DNA from: JBBPZA01 sp963797015
Lineage (GTDB): Bacteria > Actinomycetota > Thermoleophilia > Solirubrobacterales > Solirubrobacteraceae
Assembly (NCBI GenBank): GCA_963797015.1
Contig: CAWCNV010000002.1
Coordinates: 1-64,000, forward strand
DNA length: 64,000 nt
Direction of reading: 5' to 3'
How positions within the stretch are numbered: the stretch's first letter is position 1; each line of letters starts with the position of its first letter. Positions 40,399 to 47,657 of this stretch are shown here, in pieces. A program made the position numbers and the translations under genes. Below the pieces are notes generated by a model, which saw nothing but the letters and a program-made list of their open reading frames with translations, searched no databases and was not told the DNA's origin.

Positions 40399-41340
40399 TC
40401 AGGGGATCTCCGGCATGCGCGCCGGAGCGCCGGGGCCGATGGCGCCGGGGCGCCCGCGGCGGTCGGGGCCGGTTGCCGCGAGGTCAGGGTCGCCGTGCTC
40501 CAGGCGCGCCTGCACCGGTGCCAGCAGCCACGCCGCCCCAACGGCGAGCGCGAAGGCCAGCGCGTGCACGACGGCGAGCGCGGGACTGGCCCCCAGCGGA
40601 TCGCCGAACAGGACGAGCCCGGCGGCGATCGCCACGACGTTCGTGGCCGCAGTCATCAAGGCCACGACGGGCACCGCGGGGCCGAGCTGCAGGCCGCGCT
40701 GAAAGCACACGAACGCGCCGGCGCTCGCGCCCGCAAGCACGGCCAGCCACGGGGCGGCGGCCGCGACGCCCAGCCCGCCGTGCACGGTGGCGGTCAGCGC
40801 CTTGGTGGCGGCGTCGCCGATGCCATAGAGCGCACCGCCGGCCGCGCCCAACGCATGGGCCCGGCGAGGCCCGCGGACGGCGGCCAGGATCGCGGCCAGC
40901 CCGGCGCATGGCACCAGGAAGGCCGCTGCCAGCGTCGCCACCGGCACCGCGCCGGCGGGCCCGGCGACCGCGCCGGCCGCCAGCAGCGTCAGCGCGACGA
41001 CGATCACGGCGATCGCGCGGCGCTCGCGGGCGCGCAGCGGTTGGCGCAGCGCGCGAGCGCCCAGCGGAGCGGCGAGCGCCAGGCCGCCGGCGGCGAAGGC
41101 CTGCACCAGCGACAGCGGGGCCACCGACAGCGCGCCCACATGCAGCGCCCACCCCGCCAGGCCGAGCACGAGCCCGGCCAGCCACAGCCGGGAGGACATC
41201 AGCCCGCGCAGCGCAACCAAGGGCCGGCGCAGGGTCACCGGCGGGCCGTCGCGTGAGCCGGCGTGCTGTAGCAGGTAGCCGCCGTTGAGAGCCAGCGAAG
41301 CGAGCACCGCCAGGCCCAACCCGGTCAGGAGGACGCTCAT
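40399..41340 (-). CDS. NIPA/EamA-like DMT-superfamily membrane protein (third copy)
   Basis: 313 aa from the ATG at 41340, which overlaps the esterase stop (ATGA). The first helix (LLTGLGLAVLASLALNGGYL) and the last ones (FQRGLQLGPAVPVVALMTAATNV in part) match the paralogues at 15775 and 27317. Nine membrane helices, then a Pro/Gly/Arg-rich tail of about 35 residues. Co-transcribed with an exported esterase. Role unknown; a lipid-linked intermediate or Mg2+ are the family-based options. Confidence 0.8.
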   Translation of the reverse strand: MSVLLTGLGLAVLASLALNGGYLLQHAGSRDGPPVTLRRPLVALRGLMSSRLWLAGLVLGLAGWALHVGALSVAPLSLVQAFAAGGLALAAPLGARALRQPLRARERRAIAVIVVALTLLAAGAVAGPAGAVPVATLAAAFLVPCAGLAAILAAVRGPRRAHALGAAGGALYGIGDAATKALTATVHGGLGVAAAAPWLAVLAGASAGAFVCFQRGLQLGPAVPVVALMTAATNVVAIAAGLVLFGDPLGASPALAVVHALAFALAVGAAWLLAPVQARLEHGDPDLAATGPDRRGRPGAIGPGAPARMPEIP

Positions 41341-42245
41341 CGCCCGGTGATCCTCGCCGCGGCGTACCGCAGCATCGCGGGGGTCTGCGCGCGCCACAGC
41401 CGCCAGTCGTGACGGCCCCGGTAGATACGCGCGGTGACGTCCGCGCCGGCCGCGCGCAGGCGCGCCGCGAAGGGCGCCAGCTGTCGCGTGTCGGGATCCT
41501 GCGCGCCGCCGTAGAGCAGCGCGTGCAGCGGCAGGCGCGCCAGCTGGGCAGCGCGCGAACCCACCGACAGCGCCGGGCTGTTGGCAATGAGCGCGGCCCG
41601 GTCGGCGTGCTTGAACGGCCCGCTGGGCGCCTGGGTGAAGTACCCCGACCAGCTCTCGACGGTGCCGAATACGTCGAGGTGGCGCAGCGCGAGGTTGACC
41701 GCCGCGTAGGCGCCCTCGGAGTTGCCGGCCAGCCCGCGGTGGGCGCGATCGGCGATCGTCGGCCAGCGGCGGTCGACGGCGTGCACGACGTCCAGGACGA
41801 AGCTCTCGTAGCGCCCATGCGGGGTGTCGGCCCACTCGGTGTCACTCTTGTAGCTGCCGTCGCGTCCATCGGGCATGACGACGAGGAAGGGGCGGATCTG
41901 CTGGCGCGCGACGAGGACGTCCATGGCCACCCCGAGGTTGCCGGCGTCGACGAACAGTCGCGGCCAGCCCGGGCTGCCGTGCAGCAGGTAGAGCACCCCG
42001 AAGCGAACGCCGCGGGCCGCCGCGCGCGTGTAGCCTGGCGGCAGATACACGTCATAGGCGCGGCGCGCGCGCAGCGCCGGCGAGAAGAAGCGGACGGTGA
42101 TCAGCCGCCCGGGGGCGACACCGGCGGGATCCCGCGGCGCTCCGAATCCTCGATAGCGATAGTAGTCGTGGCCGTACGCCCACACGCCAAGCCCGCCGAC
42201 CACGAGCCACGCCACGGCGAGGACGGCGAGCACGCGCCCCTTCAC
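41337..42245 (-). CDS. Exported esterase, CE1/antigen-85-like alpha/beta hydrolase
   Basis: 302 aa with an N-terminal signal-anchor helix (residues 5-24). Core: YDVYLPPGYTRAA, VLYLLHGSPGWP (oxyanion loop), PFLVVMPDGRDGSYKSDTEW, nucleophile Ser176 in GLAGNSEGAYAAV, Asp in GGAQDPDTR and His in YRGRHDWRLWRAQ. Matches the esterase D/feruloyl-esterase/mycolyltransferase superfamily, so it could be an acyl esterase or acyltransferase acting on envelope lipids or glycans. First gene of a two-gene unit with the DMT protein 40399-41340. Divergent from the membrane protein at 42243. Confidence 0.85.
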   Translation of the reverse strand: MKGRVLAVLAVAWLVVGGLGVWAYGHDYYRYRGFGAPRDPAGVAPGRLITVRFFSPALRARRAYDVYLPPGYTRAAARGVRFGVLYLLHGSPGWPRLFVDAGNLGVAMDVLVARQQIRPFLVVMPDGRDGSYKSDTEWADTPHGRYESFVLDVVHAVDRRWPTIADRAHRGLAGNSEGAYAAVNLALRHLDVFGTVESWSGYFTQAPSGPFKHADRAALIANSPALSVGSRAAQLARLPLHALLYGGAQDPDTRQLAPFAARLRAAGADVTARIYRGRHDWRLWRAQTPAMLRYAAARITGR

Positions 42246-42683
42246 CGTATCCTCCCGATCCGTGTCGGCGCCTGGGCGATCGTCGCGCTGGCCGTCGTCG
42301 CGGCGGTCGGCTGGCTGTACGCGCTGCGCGGCGCCGGGCTGCTCGGGCTGGGGCCGCGCGTGGCCGGCGCGCTGCCGCTGCAGCAGCTCGCCGGCGACGC
42401 CGCCCAGCCGCTGGGCAGGCTGCTCGTGGCGTGGCTGCCGGCGGGCGCCGTGGCGGGGGCCGCCCTGGCCTGGGGTACGGCCCTCTCACGTCCTCGGCGA
42501 GCGTTCGCCATCGGCATCGTCGCCGGGGTCCTGCTCGTCGTGGTAGGTGCGATATCCGATGCGGCCGCGATCTCCCAGAGCGTGCCCAGCCATCTTGGCG
42601 CACAGCTGCGCCGGGCGGGCACATGGGCGGCGGTCACCCTCATGGTCATCGGCTCGCTGCCGGCAGGAGCGCGCCGGACCTAG
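42243..42683 (+). CDS. Small four-helix membrane protein, start uncertain
   Basis: The supported reading frame runs from about 42243 to 42683 (up to 146 aa): helix about 10-30 (IVALAVVAAVGWLYALRGAG), an amphipathic segment AGALPLQQLAGDAAQPLGRL, then three more helices ending VTLMVIGSLPAGARRT. Codon-position GC is strong, but there is no ATG/GTG/TTG before the first helix. The start is therefore non-canonical, lies inside the divergent esterase gene (a GTG near 42168), or is hidden by an indel. No family recognised. Its last 38 bp overlap the convergent DUF2156 gene. Confidence 0.5.
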   Translation, partial: HRILPIRVGAWAIVALAVVAAVGWLYALRGAGLLGLGPRVAGALPLQQLAGDAAQPLGRLLVAWLPAGAVAGAALAWGTALSRPRRAFAIGIVAGVLLVVVGAISDAAAISQSVPSHLGAQLRRAGTWAAVTLMVIGSLPAGARRT

Positions 42684-44379
42684 CCGGGCGGCCGACGGGT
42701 TCCGTGCTGGGCCGCCAGGCGGCCGGGAGCGGGCGCGGTCGCGGCGCGCGTATGTAGGCCTCGGCCTGCAGCACGCGCAGCCCCACCCGCGGCAGCGTCA
42801 TCGGGCCGCGGTAGACGAGGTAGCGGGGCCTCCACGTCGGCGAGAACTTCGCGTTGAAACGCACGAGGCGCTCGAGTTGGAAGCGCCCGTGGGCGCGTGC
42901 GAGGATCCAGCGCAGCGCGCGCTGGCCGCCGGTGAGCTCGCGCGGATCGCGCCCCATGACGTGCGCGAACCCGGCGAAATTCAGGCTCACCTCGCGCAGG
43001 CCGTGCGCGCGGGCATGGGAGAGCGCGGCGACGACGAGCGCCTCGTTGAGCCCATTGGGCTCGTCGCCGAGACGGCGCATGACGTCGAGCGACAGGCCGC
43101 CCGCGTAGGGCTCGAAGCGCAGGAACGCTCCCAGCGCTCCCCCGGGGTCGCGGGCGAGGACGTACAGGGCGTCGGCGTCCTCCCCGGCACCCCACAGCCG
43201 GCCGAGCGTCATGGCGAAGCCCTGCAGGCGCGGGCGCCCGCCGCGCCACGCGCGCTCGACCGCCGCGATCTCGCGCACCACGGCGGGCTCGAGGGCGGCC
43301 GCGTCGACGATCGCGACCGTCCATCCGAGGCGGTTGACGCGCGCCACGGACTGGCGCACCTTGCGCACGGCGCGGCCCTCCAGGGAGAACACGCGGGGGT
43401 CGACGACCGCTTCCTCGCCGATCGCGAGCGAGCGGTACCCGAGCGCGTGGTAACCGTCGAGATGGCGAGCCGAAGCGGCGGTGACCGCGACCTCCCACCC
43501 CCGCTCGGCGGCCACCCGCTGGAAGCTGGCCAGGACCGCGGGGGCGCTGCCCGGCGGACCGATCGGATCGCCGGCGACGATTGCCATCCCACGCACCACT
43601 CGGTAGGCCAGCACGCCCCCGGCGCCGAAGTGAAACGACTTGTCCTCGCGCAACGCGAAGGCATCCAACGAGTCGACGCGATGCTCGGCGACCAGCGCCC
43701 CGGCGCGAGCGTGCTCGGCGGCGGTGTGCCCGTCGTAGGCGGGGACCGGCCGCAGCAGCTCCCGTACCAACCACCCGCCGGCCACGAGGACGATGCCGAG
43801 CAGCGCGTCGAGCACGAGCGCCTCGGGGCGCCCGGATCGCAGCCACCAGCCGCCGGTCAGCAGCCACCCGGCCGCCGGTTCCAGCGCGGCGCGCAGCCCC
43901 CGGACGCTGTCGGTGGCCAGCACCGCCGCCACCGCGACGCCATAGGCGCAGGCAGCCGCGACAGCCGCCAGCGCGCCGGCAGCCCGACCGGCCCGCGGCT
44001 GCCCGCGACAGCCGAACACTCGCGCCGTCGCGATGATCGCCGACGCGACGACAAGTTCCGCCGCCGTCGGCGCGAGCGCCGCCCCGGCAGCCAGGCGGAC
44101 CGTCGCGGCCGCCGCAAGCAGGGCGGCTGCGGCGAGCGCGGCACGGCGCCTACCCCGCCACAGCCCGCGCGCCAGAACCAGCAGCCCGGCCCCCGTGGCC
44201 ACGCTCAGGACCCCGCTGGCGCCGGCGGACCCGGGTACCGCCCCGAGCATGCGTGCCGGCGGGCCTTCAACCCACGCCGAGGTCACCGAAGCGACCGCGG
44301 CTAGGGCCGTCAGCGCCGCGGCGGCGGCGCGCCAACCGCGCGCGACGAGGTCCGAGAACGAGACGGGTGGGCGGCTCAT
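42646..44379 (-). CDS. Phosphatidylglycerol lysyltransferase-like protein (DUF2156), second copy
   Basis: 577 aa. N-terminal six or so membrane helices to about residue 215, then the aminoacyl-transfer domain: VDSLDAFALREDKSFHFGAG, RGMAIVAGDPIGPPGSAPAV, LDGYHALGYRSLAIGEEAVV, NGLNEALVVAALSHARAHGL, VSLNFAGFAHVM, FQLERLVRFNAKFSPTWRPR. Shares block order with 34588-36564, but the membrane part is shorter and diverged. Likely modifies anionic phospholipid with an amino acid. Preceded by regulatory site 5. The two paralogues may use different amino acids or lipids. Confidence 0.83.
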   Translation of the reverse strand: MSRPPVSFSDLVARGWRAAAAALTALAAVASVTSAWVEGPPARMLGAVPGSAGASGVLSVATGAGLLVLARGLWRGRRRAALAAAALLAAAATVRLAAGAALAPTAAELVVASAIIATARVFGCRGQPRAGRAAGALAAVAAACAYGVAVAAVLATDSVRGLRAALEPAAGWLLTGGWWLRSGRPEALVLDALLGIVLVAGGWLVRELLRPVPAYDGHTAAEHARAGALVAEHRVDSLDAFALREDKSFHFGAGGVLAYRVVRGMAIVAGDPIGPPGSAPAVLASFQRVAAERGWEVAVTAASARHLDGYHALGYRSLAIGEEAVVDPRVFSLEGRAVRKVRQSVARVNRLGWTVAIVDAAALEPAVVREIAAVERAWRGGRPRLQGFAMTLGRLWGAGEDADALYVLARDPGGALGAFLRFEPYAGGLSLDVMRRLGDEPNGLNEALVVAALSHARAHGLREVSLNFAGFAHVMGRDPRELTGGQRALRWILARAHGRFQLERLVRFNAKFSPTWRPRYLVYRGPMTLPRVGLRVLQAEAYIRAPRPRPLPAAWRPSTEPVGRPARSGALLPAASR

Positions 44380-44387
44380 GCCGCCAT

Positions 44388-44445
44388 CCTGCCGCGGACG
44401 GCGTTGAGCCGGGGCAGTCCAGCGTTGGGATCCGGTTGTCCGAGC
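44388..44445 (-). promoter_or_regulatory. 11-bp-period repeat promoter, site 5 (second DUF2156 gene)
   Basis: Plus-strand GTTGGGATCCG (44424-44434) then GTTGTCCGAGC (44435-44445), identical to site 3 over 15 bases (GTTGGGATCCGGTT with G). A further GTTG occurs 21 bp nearer the gene (44403). A minus-strand CAGGAT -10 is at 44388-44393, 30 bp from the core and 8 bp before the ATG. Confidence 0.62.
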
Positions 44446-44536
44446 GCCATCACCAGCGCCCGGTACCCAGGAGGCCGGGCCGACCGGGCATGAAGAGCGG
44501 CCTGACGGCGAGCGCGGAGCCCGGCACCGGGCTGGC

Positions 44537-44570
44537 GTGGCCCGCGGCCGGGGAGGAGACCGCGGGCCAC
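44537..44570 (-). terminator. Stem-loop terminator after GT2 copy 2
   Basis: An 11-bp perfect stem GTGGCCCGCGG/CCGCGGGCCAC, extendable by two pairs, with a 12-nt loop. It lies 29 bp after the stop of 44599-45450 and upstream of the operator at 44424-44445. Confidence 0.7.
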
Positions 44571-44598
44571 GCGGGCTCGGTGCCGCGCCGGCGGGCGC

Positions 44599-45450
44599 TC
44601 ACGCTTCGGCGGGCGTCGCCGCGGACAGGCGGCGCAGCACGCCGTGTAGGCCGGCGAGCTCGCGGAAGGCGCGCAGCACGACGCGCGGGCTCGTCCCGCT
44701 CTGCCTCCCCGCGACCCGCGGCCAGTGGTGCACGCCGATCTCGCGCAGGCGTCCGCCCGCCGCCAGCGAGCGAACGACGAGCTCCGTGCTGATCATCGCT
44801 CCGTCGGAGGACAGGGGAATGCGATCGAGGAGGTCGCGGCGCACGAGCTTGAAGGCGCAGTCGACGTCGCGGACCGACACGTCGAAAAGGCGGTGCACGA
44901 GCCAGTTCCAGCCCGCCGCCGCCATCCGCCGGCCGAGCGGGTCACGGCGCAGGATCCGCCAGCCGACCACCAGGTCCGCGTCGCGGGCGAGCGGCAGGAA
45001 GTCCTCGAGCTCGCGCAGGTCGAACTGCAGGTCGGCGTCGGTGAGCAGCACCCACGGCATGCGCGCGGCACCGATGCCACTGCGCAGCGCCGCGCCGTAG
45101 CCGCGGTTACGGGGGTGGACGAGTACCCGCAGGCGGCGGTCGCCGCGCGCCAGCTCGGAGGCGAGCGGCAGCGTGCCGTCGGTGCTGCCGTCGTCGACGA
45201 CGATGATCTCGTAGTCCTCGCTGGTGGCGGCCGCCGCCCTGGCTGCGCTGCGGATGGCATCGGCAATGTTGGCCTCCTCGTTGAAGCATGGAAGGACGAC
45301 GGACAGGCCCGCCAGCGGCGCGTGCAGGAACCGCGCGTCGGCCGGCGTCGCACCCGCCGGAATGCCGCCGTCGGGGCAGGTCGGGGCCAGCGGGGGCGGG
45401 AGCGCGGGGGCCCCCGCCGGCGCGATGGGGGGGTGGGTGGTCTCGGTCAT
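44599..45450 (-). CDS. GT2 polyprenyl-phosphate glycosyltransferase (second copy)
   Basis: 283 aa from the ATG at 45450, chosen because a CACGAT -10 lies 6 bp upstream. After a Pro/Ala-rich N-terminal 45 residues: LSVVLPCFNEEANIADAIRS, VVDDGSTDGTLPL, NRGYGAALRSGIGAARMPWV, DADLQFDLRELEDFLPLARD, CAFKLVRRDLLDRIPLSSDG, ISTELVVRSLAAGGRLREIG. It closely parallels 19249-20046 (same DADLQFD, same ISTEL block, similar length without C-terminal helices). Makes polyprenyl-phosphate sugar by family. Stands alone with regulatory site 6; could feed the unlinked GT39 at 13868. Confidence 0.88.
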   Translation of the reverse strand: MTETTHPPIAPAGAPALPPPLAPTCPDGGIPAGATPADARFLHAPLAGLSVVLPCFNEEANIADAIRSAARAAAATSEDYEIIVVDDGSTDGTLPLASELARGDRRLRVLVHPRNRGYGAALRSGIGAARMPWVLLTDADLQFDLRELEDFLPLARDADLVVGWRILRRDPLGRRMAAAGWNWLVHRLFDVSVRDVDCAFKLVRRDLLDRIPLSSDGAMISTELVVRSLAAGGRLREIGVHHWPRVAGRQSGTSPRVVLRAFRELAGLHGVLRRLSAATPAEA

Positions 45451-45456
45451 GGACCC

Positions 45457-45516
45457 ATCGTGCGGTCGCGCGGATCGGCCGTGGTTGGCCGGCGATTGCA
45501 ATCGCGTTAGCGCGCG
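45457..45516 (-). promoter_or_regulatory. 11-bp-period repeat promoter, site 6 (GT2 copy 2)
   Basis: Plus-strand 11-mers GTTGGCCGGCG (45484), ATTGCAATCGC (45495), GTTAGCGCGCG (45506). Minus-strand CACGAT at 45457-45462 is 32 bp from the central repeat and 6 bp before the ATG. The geometry is the same as site 3. Confidence 0.6.
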
Positions 45517-45543
45517 CGATCCCCGCGTCGAGGAGTGCGTGCA

Positions 45544-45617
45544 TGGGCCGGGCAGGAGTCGAACGCTGCCTCTTCCAGATCAAGAGTCTGGTGCTCTTCC
45601 GGCTGAGCTACCGGCCC
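45544..45617 (-). tRNA. tRNA-Lys (CTT), with one-base bulge in T stem
   Basis: Minus strand: acceptor GGGCCGG/CCGGCCC, D stem GCTC/GAGC, anticodon stem CCAGA/TCTGG with loop CTCTTGA giving anticodon CTT (U33 present, G at 37), discriminator A, no encoded CCA. The T arm reads GCAGCG-TTCGACT-CCTGC: deleting one C restores a perfect GCAGG/CCTGC stem, so the gene is one base too long. Either a sequencing insertion or a damaged tRNA. Confidence 0.88.
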
Positions 45618-45743
45618 GGGTCCTGCGCGGCGCGCAAGGGTGAGCGATTCGGCGTTGCGGATCGCGACGACGCGCGGCGCGGGAGCGACGGCGCCCGGGC
45701 GGATCACCGCCACGACGCGCACGTGCGGAGAGGGCTCGTTCAT

Positions 45744-46571
45744 CTACGCGGCCACCGGCAGGCGCGGAGGAAGATGCCGGTCGTGCGATCGGCGGCGCGA
45801 GGCCATCCGCCGAACCGGGGCACCCGGCGCCCGCTCCCCGGCCACGGCGAGGTTGGCGAAGACGGCCAGCAGCGACAGCCCGAAGGGCAGCCGCGTGCCG
45901 GTGCGCAGAAGGGCGGCCTCCAGGCGCAGCGGCAGTTCCAGCACGCCGTCGAGCCAGCCGGGCGTGAGCTCAAGCTCCGAGCGCCCGGCCGCACCCGACC
46001 GCCGCCGCCTGAGGCGCACGACGGCGGCCGGGCCGAGCAGGAAGGCGTTGAAGTACGTGTCGCGCACGTGCGACCACCCGGCCTCCTGGGCGGCTGCTCG
46101 CAGGCTCGCGGCACGGTAGCGCCGGCGATGCCCGTTGACGACGTCGTGGGCCGACCACAGCGACGGGTAGGCGGGGACGGTGACGATGAGTGCCCCGCCG
46201 GGCCGGGTGACCCGCCGCAACTCGCCGAACGTACGGCGGTCGTCGGACGTGTGCTCGATGACGTCGAGGCAGGTGACGAGGTCGAAACACGCGTCGGGGA
46301 AGGGCATGCGCTCCACTTCGCTGCGCCACGCCTCGTACCCCCGGCGCCGCGTCGCGGCCACCGCCTCCTGGCTGATGTCCAGCCCGGTCACCCGGCCCAG
46401 GGGCCGCAGCTCGTCGAGCGTGCGGCCAGACCCGCAGCCCGCGTCGAGGATCCGGGCGCCGGCGGGAAGCGCGAGACGGGCCAGCTCACCGTTCAACACG
46501 CGCCGCCGGCCGCGGTACCACCAGTGGCACTCGTCGCTGGCGATCATCGCCTCGATCTCGTTGCGGGTCAT
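45744..46571 (-). CDS. Class I SAM-dependent methyltransferase
   Basis: 275 aa. Motif I ARILDAGCGSGRTLDEL (SAM-binding Gly loop), motif II VTGLDISQEAV, motif around MPFPDACFDLVTCLDVIEHT, then RRVTRPGGALIVTVPAYPSL. The preceding WWYRGRRRVLNGEL is typical of methyltransferases in glycan/lipid clusters. A C-terminal 90-residue extension includes a hydrophobic helix (FGLSLLAVFANLAVAG), suggesting membrane association. Regulatory site 7 lies upstream. Substrate unknown; a lipid-linked sugar or polyprenol is plausible. Confidence 0.87.
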   Translation of the reverse strand: MTRNEIEAMIASDECHWWYRGRRRVLNGELARLALPAGARILDAGCGSGRTLDELRPLGRVTGLDISQEAVAATRRRGYEAWRSEVERMPFPDACFDLVTCLDVIEHTSDDRRTFGELRRVTRPGGALIVTVPAYPSLWSAHDVVNGHRRRYRAASLRAAAQEAGWSHVRDTYFNAFLLGPAAVVRLRRRRSGAAGRSELELTPGWLDGVLELPLRLEAALLRTGTRLPFGLSLLAVFANLAVAGERAPGAPVRRMASRRRSHDRHLPPRLPVAA

Positions 46572-46577
46572 GCGGCA

Positions 46578-46637
46578 AGATTCGCGCGGGCCAGGTTGGC
46601 GCGGGCGCGCGTCGAGTTGGGATCGCGTTGCGATCCG
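46578..46637 (-). promoter_or_regulatory. 11-bp-period repeat promoter, site 7 (methyltransferase)
   Basis: Plus-strand GTTGGGATCGC (46616-46626) then GTTGCGATCCG (46627-46637), the clearest copy of the motif. A further GTTGG lies 21 bp nearer the gene (46595), as in site 5. Minus-strand AATCTT at 46578-46583 is 32 bp from the core and 6 bp before the ATG. Confidence 0.65.
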
Positions 46638-46652
46638 GCCGGGCGCGCACGT

Positions 46653-47545
46653 TCAGCGCGCGCGGGCCTGGGCGGCCGCCGGTGCGGGCGGCGGGTCACG
46701 CGGCTCATCCGCGAGTGGCAGCTCGATCGAGAAGGCGCTGCCCCTCGGGTGGCGAGCGACCACCGACATCCGTCCTCCGTGGGCTTCGACGATCTCTCGC
46801 GCGATCGCGAGGCCTAGGCCGCTGCCCCCGGTGCTGCGTGTGCGGGATGGGTCGATGCGATAGAAGCGATCGAAGACCCGTTCGCGGTGCTCGGCAGCGA
46901 TCCCCGGGCCGTGTCGGCGACGGTCAGCGTCGCGCTGCCCGCGGTGGTGCTGGTCGTCAGCTCGACGCGGCCTCCGCGGGGGCTGAACTCGATGGCGTTC
47001 TCGACGAGGTTGCCTACTGCATGCTCGAGCCGCTCGGGGTCTGCGAGGGTGATCGCCGAGGCGCCTGCGAGCCTGAGGTCGACCTCCCGCCGGTGCGCGA
47101 GCGCGCGCACATGGTCGAGCACGCGCCCGGCGGTGGCGTGGAGGTCCACCGGCTCGGTCGCCAGCGCGAGGCTGCCCTCGTCCGCCGCCGCCAGTGTGAG
47201 CAGATCGTGCACCGTGCGGGCTCATGCCCTGCACATCCTCGCGCGCGCCTCTCGAGCACCTCGCGTGCGAACTCGGGGAGGTCATCGGCGCGCAGGCTCC
47301 CCCCGCGCGTGAAGGAGGGAATGGGGCGCCCGGCCGATCGCGGCCGGGCGCCTCCACGTGAGGCGCGGCCTATCGGCGCCTGGCCGGCGGGCATCGGCTG
47401 CGCGAGCCGGGCGTCCGAGCTGCCGCTGCGGGCGACCGAGCGCACCGCGGCGGCGGGACCGCCAAGCGCCGCCACGAGCCCGCAGACGGTGAGCAGCGGC
47501 GGCGCTCGGCGCCGGGACCACGCGATCGCGCGGATCGCGACAGCA
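46653..47545 (-). pseudogene. Sensor histidine kinase remnant
   Basis: The C-terminal kinase parts are recognisable but in different frames: DLLTLAAADEGSLALATEPV, N box LVENAIEFSPRGGRVEL, then a shift near 46910 to GPGIAAEHRERVFDRFYRID with G2 TGGSGLGLAIAREIVEAHGG, ending ELPLADEP. Upstream, DDLPEFAREVLERRARGCAG is in another frame and the H box (SHELRTP) is missing. A hydrophobic stretch (APPLLTVCGLVAALGGPAAA) may be the residual first membrane helix. Loss of the phosphorylated His plus at least two shifts make it a pseudogene. Its regulator gene is absent. Confidence 0.72.
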
Positions 47546-47590
47546 TCCGCGGCGAGCGCCGCCGGGGTTGGACTTGAGGCGGCACAGGTA

Positions 47591-47604
47591 TTAGGGTGCC
47601 CTAA
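47591..47604 (+). promoter_or_regulatory. DtxR/MntR/IdeR-type metal box upstream of ZIP transporter
   Basis: TTAGGGTGCCCTAA is a near-perfect palindrome (12 of 14 positions) of the DtxR-family kind, 54 bp upstream of the ZIP gene start. DtxR-family repressors use Fe2+ or Mn2+ as corepressor, so the transporter should be induced by metal shortage. Which metal cannot be told from the site. Confidence 0.6.
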
Positions 47605-47657
47605 CGCGATCTATCGACCGAGCCGGCGCCGGCGGGACTGCCGGCGGGAGAGGCACC

